This document shows, piece by piece, positions 25,621 through 36,404 of a stretch of 64,000 nt of DNA. The notes under the pieces were generated by a model. The model had not been told where the DNA came from. It was given only the letters and a program-made list of their open reading frames with translations, and ran no database searches. Numbering within the stretch: position 1 is the first letter of the stretch; each line of letters opens with the position of its first letter. Both the position numbers and the translations under genes were made by a program. The DNA is from Bordetella bronchialis (lineage in GTDB: Bacteria; Pseudomonadota; Gammaproteobacteria; Burkholderiales; Burkholderiaceae_B), in NCBI RefSeq assembly GCF_001676705.1, contig NZ_CP016170.1, positions 5,084,001 to 5,148,000 of the forward strand, in the 5' to 3' direction.

Positions 25621-26217
25621 TCAGCCCGGCTGCGCGAACACCACCGTATCGCTGGACTCGATTCTGCAGAAGCGCCCGATGCTGCCGATGGAATTCTCGT
25701 GTTCCTGCGCGCTGTGTGCCGCGCACAGATCCTCCAGCACGATCATCTCGTAATCCCGGTCGTGGCCGTCCCGCACGGTGGCCTGCACCACCGCCTGGGT
25801 GGACACGCCCGAGCAATAAATCCGCTGTACGTTGCGCGCGCGCAGTTGCACTTCCAGTGTCGTCGAATAAAACGGGCTGACCCTGTGCTTGACCACCTGG
25901 ACGTCGCCGGGCCGTTGCTCCAGGTCCGGGTGGATCTCCGTGCCCCAGGCGCCCAGCTTGAACAGGCCATGCTGCGCCGCCGCCGCGAACACCGGCGATG
26001 CCGGCGGGCATTCCGGATAACCTTCGGAAAACCCGACCCGCACGAAGCCTACCGCGACCCCGGCCGCGCGGGCCTTGGCGATGGCTGCCGCGGTCTTGGC
26101 GATCAGCTGGCGCTCACGGACCTGCGCCCCCAACGGGGTGTTCCCGGCCGGCCCATCCGGGTGCACCAGATCGTTCTGCATGTCCAGCACCAAAAAAAGA
26201 GAAGTGGCTTTGCCCAT
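25621..26217 (-). CDS. Isochorismatase-family cysteine hydrolase
   Basis: 198-residue amidohydrolase-like protein of the isochorismatase superfamily. The catalytic triad can be placed: Asp12 in FLVLDMQNDLVHP, Lys in VQVVKHRVSPF and Cys in IYCSGVSTQAVVQAT, followed by the cis-peptide region. Members hydrolyse nicotinamide, N-carbamoyl compounds, ureidoacrylate or isochorismate; substrate is not determined here. ATG 26217 has GGGAGAG 7 nt upstream. It is the last minus-strand gene after the peptide transporter and M14 peptidase, 164 bp from the latter, suggesting a role in breaking down an imported amide or peptide. Confidence 0.88.
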   Translation of the reverse strand: MGKATSLFLVLDMQNDLVHPDGPAGNTPLGAQVRERQLIAKTAAAIAKARAAGVAVGFVRVGFSEGYPECPPASPVFAAAAQHGLFKLGAWGTEIHPDLEQRPGDVQVVKHRVSPFYSTTLEVQLRARNVQRIYCSGVSTQAVVQATVRDGHDRDYEMIVLEDLCAAHSAQEHENSIGSIGRFCRIESSDTVVFAQPG

Positions 26218-26381
26218 TTCGCTCTCCCTGTTCAAGGCTGATCGGGACAACCGACGGCGCTCGAACAAAACTGAACGGCTCACGACCGAAGCCGTTCAAG
26301 ACCATCGAAATGCCCGGACCGGAATACTGCTCAAAGCAGACGATGCATCGGTCACCCCGCCTTGGGCAGCGGCCCCGCTCG

Positions 26382-28127
26382 TCAGAGCTCCAGCGCCAGA
26401 TATCCTTCGACCGCCGCCAGCACGGTCTCCATCTGCACGGTATGCGCGAACCGGAACGGCTCGCCGTATATGGTCTCGTCCGGAAACTCCGAAATCAATA
26501 CCAGCGGCACGTCTTCCCCGACGCCTTCGGTGCGCTGCACGGGTATGCCGTTCATCACCTCGAACCCGCGCTGCAGGGCGTGCGTCTCGAACATGCGCAT
26601 CTGGCGGGCATTGAACTCCACCAGGCCCGGCACTTTCTCGGCGAGCCGCGCCGACACATGGCGCAGCAGCGTATCGGCCTGGTCCACCCAGCCGGGATGG
26701 TGCCGCAGCACCAGGAAGAATCCCTTGGGCACCGTCCATAGCTCGAAACCCCGCGGCAGGTAACCGGACAAAGGCCGCGTCCATTCATGCGCCGGATAGC
26801 CATGCAAGTTGACGTGCAACTGCGCGCCGCTCAGCTCATAAGCCTTGCGGCGCGCTTCGCGCTCGTACCACGGCGCGCGCTCGCGATAGGCCAGGTCATC
26901 GCCCAGGGCCGAATAACGCGCCGCATGCGCCATGTGGCGCGGATTGTGCTCGCACAACTCGCGGTGCAGCGCATAGCCGTCGGGGTTCTCCGACGCGAAC
27001 AGCACGAAGTGCGCACCCGGCTGCCGCCGCAGCACCTGCGCGGCACGCAGGGCGCCAACCACGCCGGACGTCTCGTTGGCATGCTGGCCGCCGGAGATGA
27101 CCACGGGCTTATTCGAGCCCTTCAGATAGGTACAGAGCACCGGGCGGCCCTGCCGCGTACGCGCGGTGTAGGGCTCGCCCCCGATGCGTTCCATCTCGTG
27201 CGCGATGCGGCCGAAGGACAGCGCGCCGTCCACCTCGTCCAGCGGCAGGCCGGCAGCGTCCGGCGCCACCTGGGCGACGGCGGGAAAGGATTGCAGCGCC
27301 ACGCGCACGCGCGCCGGTCCATCGACACGCCGCACATCGGGCACGATCTGCCCGGGTTGCAGGCCGCGATTGCCCAGCGGCCGCCCGGAATGCCGCTGGA
27401 ACACCTCCAGCAAACCGAAGTACAAGTCCTCGTGCAGCGCCTCGACCGTGCTGATGACTTCGTCGTGGTAGTGCAGGTCGCGTTCGATCCCCGGGATATC
27501 GACGCGGATGTCCAGGCGCTCGAAATAGGGCTCGGTGTCCCCCCAGCGATGGTCGCGCACGGCGGCGACGATCGCGCTGAATGCCTGGGAAAACTCCGTG
27601 GGCCGCGCTTCGTCGATCTCCACGCCGTCCTCGCGCCCTTCCACCCGCACCCATCCGGTGGGCGACAGATTGACCACGCCGGCATGGTCGTCGGCCACGC
27701 GATTGGGCGCGAACACGGACGCCGTCTCCACACGGCCGTCGGCATATTGCAGCGTTACCTCGTAGTGCAGGTCGGCGTCGCCCGCGACGAATTCCAGGTC
27801 GATGCCGTCCAGCAGGCCGGCCAGGGGATAGGCCTCCAGGGAGAAACGGCGCTGCACCGCTTCCTGCCGCACGGGATAGCGCACGGACACCGCTTGCAGC
27901 CCTTCGGTGTCGACCTCTTCCAGGAAAAAATGCACCAGCGGCTTGTAGGCGCTGCGGAACACCGCCGTCACGCCCACAGCGGCCAGCCGGCGCTCCGCCG
28001 CGCGGCGCGCCGCCTCGTCCTCGAACAGCCAGGCCTGCACCCGCGCGCCGCGGTATTCGTCCTGCCCGAACTCACGCACCCACGCGTCCAGCGTGCGGTC
28101 GATACTGCGGTCCAGCAACACAGTCAT
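26382..28127 (-). CDS. M14-family zinc metallopeptidase
   Basis: 581-residue protein whose C-terminal half is a carboxypeptidase-type M14 domain: zinc ligands His349 and Glu352 in GGQHANETSG, third ligand His442 in HVNLHGYPAHEW, and a general-base candidate Glu547 in VLISEFPDE. ASENPDGYALHR is another conserved M14 stretch. The N-terminal 250 residues form an additional beta-rich region of unknown fold. There is no signal peptide, so it probably cleaves peptides after import. It starts 3 bp after the permease stop codon, tightly inside the peptide ABC operon, making a dedicated substrate likely. Confidence 0.85.
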   Translation of the reverse strand: MTVLLDRSIDRTLDAWVREFGQDEYRGARVQAWLFEDEAARRAAERRLAAVGVTAVFRSAYKPLVHFFLEEVDTEGLQAVSVRYPVRQEAVQRRFSLEAYPLAGLLDGIDLEFVAGDADLHYEVTLQYADGRVETASVFAPNRVADDHAGVVNLSPTGWVRVEGREDGVEIDEARPTEFSQAFSAIVAAVRDHRWGDTEPYFERLDIRVDIPGIERDLHYHDEVISTVEALHEDLYFGLLEVFQRHSGRPLGNRGLQPGQIVPDVRRVDGPARVRVALQSFPAVAQVAPDAAGLPLDEVDGALSFGRIAHEMERIGGEPYTARTRQGRPVLCTYLKGSNKPVVISGGQHANETSGVVGALRAAQVLRRQPGAHFVLFASENPDGYALHRELCEHNPRHMAHAARYSALGDDLAYRERAPWYEREARRKAYELSGAQLHVNLHGYPAHEWTRPLSGYLPRGFELWTVPKGFFLVLRHHPGWVDQADTLLRHVSARLAEKVPGLVEFNARQMRMFETHALQRGFEVMNGIPVQRTEGVGEDVPLVLISEFPDETIYGEPFRFAHTVQMETVLAAVEGYLALEL

Positions 28128-28130
28128 GGC

Positions 28131-28994
28131 TTATACCTTTCCAGTCGGATCGAGACGATCGCGCAGCCAGTCGCCCAGCAGGTTCAGTCCCAGTACGGTC
28201 AGCATGATGGCGAGTCCGGGGAACACGCTCACCCACCACGCGGTCTGCAGATACGTCCGGCCGTCGGCCAGCATGCCGCCCCAGCTGGGTATGGTGGGAT
28301 CCACGCCCAGGCCCAGGAAGGTCAGGCTGCTTTCCAGCAGGATATTGTTGGCGACGTTCAGCGCCATCAGGATGATCAGCGGCCCCAGCAGGTTGGGCAC
28401 GATGTGATGGCGGATCATGGCCAGGTCGCGCACGCCGAAGGCCCGCGCGGCCTGCACGAATTCGCGCTCCCGCAGCGCCAGCACCTGGCCGCGCACCAGG
28501 CGCGCATATTGCACCCACTGCGAAATCACCATGAAGAAGATCACGTTGAACAATCCGCCGCCCAGGATGGAGATGAAGGTGATGGCCACCAGGATGAAGG
28601 GCAGCGCCAGCTGCACATCGGCGAAGCGCATGACCAGTACGTCCCAGAAGCCGCGGTAGTAGCCGGCGATCAGGCCCATGACGGTGCCCAACAGCGCGCC
28701 GAACAGCACCGACACGAAGCCGGCCGTCAGCGAAATCTGCCCGCCCACCACCACCCGCGCCAGCACGTCGCGGCCCAGCGGATCGGTCCCCAGGATATGC
28801 GCCAGGCTCTGGAACGGAGGCGTCAGGCGCGCCGCGAGGTCCATGCCCTCGCCGCCGTCGGGGAACAGCCAGCCCGACAGCAGCACCGCCAGCACCACGG
28901 CGCCGGTCAGCACCACGCCCATGACGAATTCCAGGGAGCGGAAACGGTGGCGCGAGCGCCGCTTACCTGCGGTTTCAGTCAGCGTCGTTTGCAT
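28131..28994 (-). CDS. Peptide ABC transporter permease, DppC type
   Basis: 287-residue inner-membrane permease with an N-terminal transmembrane segment (MGVVLTGAVVLAVLLSG), the characteristic LGTDPLGRDVLARVVVGGQISL and the EAA loop REFVQAARAFGVRDLAMIRHHIVPN that contacts the ATPase. Pairs with the DppB-type subunit, whose stop lies 4 bp upstream. Together they form the channel for short peptides or related nickel/opine substrates. The substrate range cannot be derived from sequence. Confidence 0.92.
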   Translation of the reverse strand: MQTTLTETAGKRRSRHRFRSLEFVMGVVLTGAVVLAVLLSGWLFPDGGEGMDLAARLTPPFQSLAHILGTDPLGRDVLARVVVGGQISLTAGFVSVLFGALLGTVMGLIAGYYRGFWDVLVMRFADVQLALPFILVAITFISILGGGLFNVIFFMVISQWVQYARLVRGQVLALREREFVQAARAFGVRDLAMIRHHIVPNLLGPLIILMALNVANNILLESSLTFLGLGVDPTIPSWGGMLADGRTYLQTAWWVSVFPGLAIMLTVLGLNLLGDWLRDRLDPTGKV

Positions 28995-28998
28995 GGAT

Positions 28999-29925
28999 TC
29001 AGCGTATGCGGATGCGCGGATCGACGATGCCGTAGGCGATGTCGACCAGCAGGTTGACGATGATGATGACCAGCGCCAGGACGGTTACCGCGCCCTGAAG
29101 CACCGGATAATCGCGCGCCGCGATGGCATCGAAGGCCAACGTGCCCATGCCGGGCCAGTTGAAGACTTTCTCGATCACGACGATGCCGCCGATCAGGCCG
29201 CCGAACTGCAGGCCCATGTAGGTAATCAGCGGGATCGAGCAATTGCGCAGCGCATGCTTGTACAGCACCACGCGCTCCCTCAGGCCCTTGCTGCGCGCCA
29301 CCATGATGTACTGCGCCGACAGGGTCTCCAGCATCGTGGTACGCACCAGCCGCACATTGGTCGCGCTCAGGATGATCGCCATGGTCAAGGCCGGCATGAT
29401 CAGGCTGACCGGCCCATCCCAGCCCGACGGGGGCAGCAGCGGAAACGTGATGGACAGCAGCAGGACCAGCATCAGCGCCAGCCAGAAGTTGGGAAACGAC
29501 AGCCCCACCAGGGAGAAAATGCGTATCGCCTGGTCGGCGGCCTTGCCCTTGTGCACGGCCGCGTGCACCCCCAGGGGGATGGATATCGCCAGCGACAGGG
29601 CCAGTGACACGAAGGCCAGCAGCAGCGTGGCCGGCAGCGCATCGCCGATCAGGTGCGACACGGACGTCCCGCCCATGAAGCTGCGGCCGAAATCGCCCGT
29701 CACGATGCCATGCATATAGGACAGGTACTGCACGGAGAACGGCCGGTTCAGCCCCAGCGCCTCGCGGATATTCTGCAGGTCCTGCTCGGTGACGCTGCCC
29801 GCGCCCTGGCTCAGCATGATGGCCGGATCGCCGGTCATGCGGACGGCATAGGAAACCAGCAGGGTCACCGCCAAGATGACGAAAACCGCCTGCAGGATAC
29901 GTTTGATTAGAAAAGCGATCATCAT
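28999..29925 (-). CDS. Peptide ABC transporter permease, DppB type
   Basis: 308-residue inner-membrane permease. First helix FLIKRILQAVFVILAVTLLVSYAV, the family-specific LGLNRPFSVQYLSYMHGIVTGDFGRS and the EAA loop QYIMVARSKGLRERVVLYKHALRN are clear. ATG 29925 is followed at once by another ATG (29922); the ribosome site is weak for both. It follows the binding-protein gene after an 85-bp gap holding a stem-loop. Confidence 0.92.
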   Translation of the reverse strand: MMIAFLIKRILQAVFVILAVTLLVSYAVRMTGDPAIMLSQGAGSVTEQDLQNIREALGLNRPFSVQYLSYMHGIVTGDFGRSFMGGTSVSHLIGDALPATLLLAFVSLALSLAISIPLGVHAAVHKGKAADQAIRIFSLVGLSFPNFWLALMLVLLLSITFPLLPPSGWDGPVSLIMPALTMAIILSATNVRLVRTTMLETLSAQYIMVARSKGLRERVVLYKHALRNCSIPLITYMGLQFGGLIGGIVVIEKVFNWPGMGTLAFDAIAARDYPVLQGAVTVLALVIIIVNLLVDIAYGIVDPRIRIR

Positions 29926-29946
29926 CTCTGCGTCCGGTGCCGGGAC

Positions 29947-29984
29947 CGCCCGCAGCCGGAAGAATATTCCGGTGCAGGCGGGCG
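29947..29984 (-). other. Intercistronic stem-loop after the peptide-binding protein gene
   Basis: Inner arms CCGGAA / TTCCGG around a 5-nt loop are enclosed by outer arms CGCCCGC / GCGGGCG, giving a long interrupted hairpin. It lies directly downstream of the binding-protein gene and has no T-run on the minus strand. This placement fits 3'-end protection of the binding-protein message and lower permease expression. Confidence 0.6.
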
Positions 29985-30010
29985 CGGCCGGAGCGCGCCA
30001 GGGTTAGGCG

Positions 30011-31540
30011 TCAATCGACGCTGGCGTCGACGAAACGGAAGCGGATGTCGCCGGGCACGCTCAGGTTCTTGACCCGCTTGTTCACGCCCACCACGGTATC
30101 CAGCGCGTACAACGGCATTTCCAGCGCATTGTCGGCGACATAGGCAGCAATGGCGCGCAGGGTTTTCTGGCGCTCATCCGTCTTGTAGGTGTTGCGCTGG
30201 GCATCCAGCATGGCGTCCAGCTTGGCATCCTTGTCGTACGGATTCCATTTCTGCCCGGTGTGGTACATCAGGTAGGCGGTGTTGTCGTAGTCGTACGTCC
30301 AGCCGCCCCAATACATCTGCCACATCTCGCCGGTCTTGCCCTGCGGGATGATGTCGTTGATCAGCACCGGCGTCTCGTAGGGCTTGATGGTCGTCTTGAT
30401 GCCCACGCCCTGCAGATAGCCGGCTATGGCCTGCGCCACTTCGCGGAACTGCGAATCGCTGCCGCGGATGTCCAGCTGGATCGCGGCGCCCGGCTTGACG
30501 CCGGCCTTGGCCAGCAGCTTCTTGGCTTCGGCGGGATTGAAGGGCAGCGGCTTGAGCGCGGGGTCGTAGCCGAACGAGAGATCGCCCTGGAAGCTGGCGA
30601 TGGGCTTGGCATAGCCCAGCAGCAACTGCTTGATGATGGCGTCGCGGTCCACGGCCATGATGAGCGCGCGGCGCACGTCGCGGTCCTTGGTAATGCCGCG
30701 CGAGGTATCGTAGCGGGCCACCACGGTGCCCGGGCCGCTGGTGCTGACGATGGTGGCATTGCTGGATTTCTTCACCGTGTCCACCAGGCCCAGCGGGATG
30801 GCGGTGGCGATATCCACGCGGCCGGCCTGCAGTTCGGCGACCTGGGTGGCGGGCTCGGCGATGAAGCGGTACACCACCTGGTCCAGCTTGGGCTTGCCGC
30901 CCCAGTAGTCGTCATTGCGCGCCAGGGTCAGGCTGATCTTGGGCTTGTACTCGACGAACTTGAAAGGGCCGGTGCCGACGGGATGCTCGTTGAAATAGGC
31001 GTCACCCTTTTCCTGGAGGTACTTGGGCGGGACGATCATGCCGCCATAGCCGGCCAGCTTGGTCAGGATGACCGGGTCCGGCCGCTTCATCACGAAGTCG
31101 ACGGTGTGCTCATCCACCACCACGACCTTGTCGATGGAGTTGTAGTTGGATTGCTGCGGCCCCTTCGCGCCCTCCGGGCCCAGCAGGCGATCGAAGGTGA
31201 ATTTCACCGCGTCGGCGTTGAAGGGTTCGCCATCGTGGAACTTGACGTTCTCGCGCAGCTTGAAGCGGATGCGCGTGTCGTTGTCCAGGAATTCCCAGCT
31301 GGTCGCCAGGCCCGGCTGCAGCTTCATGTCGGCGCCCCGCATCGTCAGGCCGTCGAACAGATTGCTGCCCACCGAGCCCCACCACGTCACGAAAGTGTCG
31401 ATGGGATCCCAGCTGCCGGCGTCCTGCGTGATGGCCACGTTCAGCGTGCCGGCGGCCTGCGCGGGCGCGGCCAGGGCCAGCGTGCCGCTGACGGCCAGCG
31501 CCGCGCCCAGCGCGCGAACGGTCTTGGTGTAGGTAAACAT
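30011..31540 (-). CDS. Peptide ABC transporter substrate-binding protein (family 5)
   Basis: 509-residue periplasmic binding protein of the DppA/OppA family. Signal peptide about 1-29 (TKTVRALGAALAVSGTLALAAPAQA). Family marks: WDPIDTFVTWW near the start, the FKLRENVKFHDGEPFNADAVKFTFDRLL signature and the GTGPFKFVEYKP motif. ATG 31540 has GGAGG 7 nt upstream; the longer frame to 31594 is less likely because it precedes the signal peptide. It is cotranscribed with the fused ATPase upstream (59 bp). Confidence 0.93.
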   Translation of the reverse strand: MFTYTKTVRALGAALAVSGTLALAAPAQAAGTLNVAITQDAGSWDPIDTFVTWWGSVGSNLFDGLTMRGADMKLQPGLATSWEFLDNDTRIRFKLRENVKFHDGEPFNADAVKFTFDRLLGPEGAKGPQQSNYNSIDKVVVVDEHTVDFVMKRPDPVILTKLAGYGGMIVPPKYLQEKGDAYFNEHPVGTGPFKFVEYKPKISLTLARNDDYWGGKPKLDQVVYRFIAEPATQVAELQAGRVDIATAIPLGLVDTVKKSSNATIVSTSGPGTVVARYDTSRGITKDRDVRRALIMAVDRDAIIKQLLLGYAKPIASFQGDLSFGYDPALKPLPFNPAEAKKLLAKAGVKPGAAIQLDIRGSDSQFREVAQAIAGYLQGVGIKTTIKPYETPVLINDIIPQGKTGEMWQMYWGGWTYDYDNTAYLMYHTGQKWNPYDKDAKLDAMLDAQRNTYKTDERQKTLRAIAAYVADNALEMPLYALDTVVGVNKRVKNLSVPGDIRFRFVDASVD

Positions 31541-31599
31541 GAGCGCCTCCAGGGACGTTTTCGATGACGAGGAAAAGAACGATGCGCGGGGCATGACGG

Positions 31600-33453
<1,854 letters not shown>

Positions 33454-33596
33454 GGAAAGGGGTGAAGCGAAGAGAAAACGGGATGTTAACGATTTATCGG
33501 TAAATCTTGAACAACCGGCGCGGTGCGGGGAAACCCGGGTTGCGCAACGCACAAAAATGGCGGCTTTCGCCGCCTGTATGCCCAGGCCGACGGCCG

Positions 33597-35132
33597 TCAG
33601 CCCCCCAGCTCGCGGAATGCCAGCGTCTGCCCGTCGGCGTCGGTTTCTTCCATGCGTACCTTGAACCCCCACAGCCGGGACAGGTGTTTCATGACCTGGT
33701 CGGCCTCTTCGGCCACCAGGGGCCTGCCGCGCGTCTGCTGGTGACGCAAGACCAGCGACCGATCGGAATCCCGGTTGAACTGAACGACCTGTACGTCGGG
33801 GACCAGGTTGTCGCGATTGTGCTGCTGCGCCAACAGCTTGCGCACATGGCGGTAGCCCTCGTCGTCGTGGATGGCGACGACCTCCAGCTGCGGGTTTTCC
33901 TCGTGGTCGGCGATGGCAAAGAAGCGGAAATCCCGGATCAGCTTGGGCGACAGGTACTGCGAGATAAAGGACTCATCCTTGAAGTTGCGCATGGCGAAGT
34001 CCAGCGTCTTCAGCCAGTCGCCGCCCGCGATGTCGGGGAACCAGCGGCGATCCTCTTCCGTGGGGTGCTCGCAGATACGGCGGATGTCCGTCATCATGGC
34101 GAAGCCCAGCGCGTAGGGATTGATGCCGCCGTAGCCGCGCTGGTCGAAGCCCCGCTGGCACACCACATTGGTATGGCTTTGCAGGAACTCGATCATGAAG
34201 CCGTCGTCCACCAGGCCTTTTTCGTGCAGGCGGTTCAGGATGGTGTAGTGCCAGAACGTGGCCCAGCCCTCGTTCATCACCTTGGTCTGCATCTGCGGGT
34301 AGTAATACTGCGCGATCTTGCGCACGATGCGCACCAGTTCCCGCTGCCAGGTTTGCAGCTTGGGCGAATGCTTTTCGATGAAGTACAGGATGTTTTCTTC
34401 CGGCTCGGCGGGAAAGACGTCGCGCTTCTCCGTATCCGAGGTCTCGGCCTTGGGCACCGTGCGCCACAGGTCGTTGAACTGCACCCGCTGGTATTCCTCG
34501 CGGTCCGCCACGCGCTGCAGCTCTTCCTTGTACGAGACCGGGTGGGGCCGCTTGTAGCGATCCACGCCATGCGAGGACAGCGCATGGCAGGAGTCGAGGA
34601 TTTCCTCCACGGCCTCGATGCCGTAGCGGTCTTCGCAGGCCATCACGTAATTGCGCGCGAAGACCAGGTAGTCCAGCACGCCGTCCGCGTCGGTCCACTG
34701 CCGGAACAGGTAGTTGCCCTTGAAGAAGGAATTGTGGCCATAGCAGGCATGCGCGATCACCAGCGCCTGCATCGCCATGGAATTCTCTTCCATCAGGTAG
34801 GAAATGCAGGGGTTGGAGTTGATGACGATCTCGTAGGCCAGCCCCTGGACGCCCCGCCGGTACGCCTGTTCGTTACGGATGAACTCCTTGCCGTAGGACC
34901 AATGGGGATAGCCCACGGGCAGCCCGGCGGACGCGTAGGCATCCAGCATCTGCTCCGAGGTAATGATCTCGATCTGGTTGGGATAGGTATCAAGCTTGAA
35001 TTCCGCCGCGACTTCGGCAATGGCCTCGTCATAGCGGCGGATCAGATCGAAGGTCCACTCCGACCCGGTCGAAATAGGGGACACCAGCTTGTCGCCCCGC
35101 GGCCTCTCGAGCCGGCTCATGACATCGCTCAT
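33597..35132 (-). CDS. spoVR: SpoVR family protein
   Basis: 511-residue SpoVR/YcgB-family cytoplasmic protein of unknown biochemistry, named for a Bacillus spore-cortex phenotype and in enterobacteria part of the stationary-phase yeaGH-ycgB set. Conserved [21 protein letters not shown], the [25 protein letters not shown] block and the [15 protein letters not shown] helix are present, with His/Glu-rich stretches that could bind metal. ATG 35132 has AGGAGG 8 nt upstream and overlaps the yeaH stop (ATGA), indicating translational coupling. Confidence 0.92.
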   Translation of the reverse strand: MSDVMSRLERPRGDKLVSPISTGSEWTFDLIRRYDEAIAEVAAEFKLDTYPNQIEIITSEQMLDAYASAGLPVGYPHWSYGKEFIRNEQAYRRGVQGLAYEIVINSNPCISYLMEENSMAMQALVIAHACYGHNSFFKGNYLFRQWTDADGVLDYLVFARNYVMACEDRYGIEAVEEILDSCHALSSHGVDRYKRPHPVSYKEELQRVADREEYQRVQFNDLWRTVPKAETSDTEKRDVFPAEPEENILYFIEKHSPKLQTWQRELVRIVRKIAQYYYPQMQTKVMNEGWATFWHYTILNRLHEKGLVDDGFMIEFLQSHTNVVCQRGFDQRGYGGINPYALGFAMMTDIRRICEHPTEEDRRWFPDIAGGDWLKTLDFAMRNFKDESFISQYLSPKLIRDFRFFAIADHEENPQLEVVAIHDDEGYRHVRKLLAQQHNRDNLVPDVQVVQFNRDSDRSLVLRHQQTRGRPLVAEEADQVMKHLSRLWGFKVRMEETDADGQTLAFRELGG

Positions 35133-36394
35133 ACAACGGCCTCCTTCCGGAACAGCTCGTGGAAGACGGAGAAAATTTCGCCGCGTTCGGAAATACGGCG
35201 CATGACGAAGTGCTCGGCTGGCTCGCGCTCGTATTCCGCCCACAGGCTGCTCTTGCGCACGTCGTGCGTATCGTGGATCTCGATGTACGCGAAATAGCGC
35301 GCCGCGGGCAGCAGGTGCTCGGAGAGATAGCGCGAGCTGCGGGCCGCATCGGCGCCGAAGGAATCGCCGTCGCTGGCCTGGGCGGCGTAGATATTCCAGG
35401 TGGAAGGCGAATAGCGCTTCTCGATGATCTCGTGCATGAGCTCCAGGGCCGACAGCACCACCGTGCCCCCGCTCTTGGGATCGTGGAAAAATGTGTCCTC
35501 GTCGACTTCCTCGGCGTTGTCCGTGTGCCGGATGAATACCAGGTCCACATGCTCGTACTTGCGCATCAGGAATAGGTACAACAGCGTGAAGAAGCGCTTG
35601 GCCAGGTCCTTCTTGTTCTCATCCATCGAGCCGGAGACGTCCATCAGGCAGAACATCACCGCGCGCGCCATGGGCACGGCCACCGACACCCGGTGCCGGT
35701 AGCGCAGGTCGATCTCGTCCAGGAAGGGCACCCGCGCCACGCGCTCGCGGGCCGATTCGACTTCGGCGCGCGCCGCTTCCAGCGCCGCCAGGGGCGCGCC
35801 CCGGCGCTCGAGGTCCTCCAGCTTGTCCTCGGCTTCGGTCAGCTCGCGCCGGGCACCGACGCTGAGCGCGATGCGCCGCGACAGCGAGGCCTTCAACGTC
35901 CGGCCGACAGCCAGCGAACTGGGCGAGCCCGTGGTGGTATAGCCGGCGCGGTGCCATTTCTTCTGGTGCACATCGCCCAACTGATTGCGCGCCAGGTGCG
36001 GCAGCTCCAGGTCCTCGAAGAAGAAGTTCAGGAACTCGGCGCGCGATAGGGTGAAGGTGAATTGGTCGACCGAATCGCCTTCCCCGGGATCGCCCCGGCC
36101 GCCGCCGTCGCCTCCCCCGTCGGGCCGGTCTATGGTGTCGCCCTTGGCGAACTCCCGGTTGCCCGGGTGCACGATTTCGCGATCGCCGCCCGCACCGTGG
36201 CGCAGGCGGGGTTCGGAGATATCCCGGGCGGGAAGATTGATCTCCCCGCCCTGGTCCATCTCTTCGATCGAACGCTCGCGTATCAGGTCCCGCACCGCCT
36301 TACGAACCTGGGTCTTGTAGCGCCGCAGGAATCGCTCGCGGTTGACGGCGCTTTTGTTGCGTCCGTTGAGACGACGATCGATAAGTGAATTCAT
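35129..36394 (-). CDS. yeaH: YeaH/YhbH family protein (DUF444)
   Basis: 421-residue DUF444 protein with a C-terminal von Willebrand A-like region: ARAVMFCLMDVSGSMDENKKDLAKRFF shows the DxSxS metal-ion-dependent adhesion motif. The N-terminus (SLIDRRLNGRNKSAVNRERFLRRYKTQVRKAVRDLI) is the standard start. It works with the PrkA kinase in nitrogen starvation or stress responses in enterobacteria. Lies 10 bp after prkA and overlaps spoVR by 4 nt, so the three genes are one operon. Confidence 0.93.
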   Translation of the reverse strand: MNSLIDRRLNGRNKSAVNRERFLRRYKTQVRKAVRDLIRERSIEEMDQGGEINLPARDISEPRLRHGAGGDREIVHPGNREFAKGDTIDRPDGGGDGGGRGDPGEGDSVDQFTFTLSRAEFLNFFFEDLELPHLARNQLGDVHQKKWHRAGYTTTGSPSSLAVGRTLKASLSRRIALSVGARRELTEAEDKLEDLERRGAPLAALEAARAEVESARERVARVPFLDEIDLRYRHRVSVAVPMARAVMFCLMDVSGSMDENKKDLAKRFFTLLYLFLMRKYEHVDLVFIRHTDNAEEVDEDTFFHDPKSGGTVVLSALELMHEIIEKRYSPSTWNIYAAQASDGDSFGADAARSSRYLSEHLLPAARYFAYIEIHDTHDVRKSSLWAEYEREPAEHFVMRRISERGEIFSVFHELFRKEAVV

Positions 36395-36404
36395 ACTACC
36401 TCGC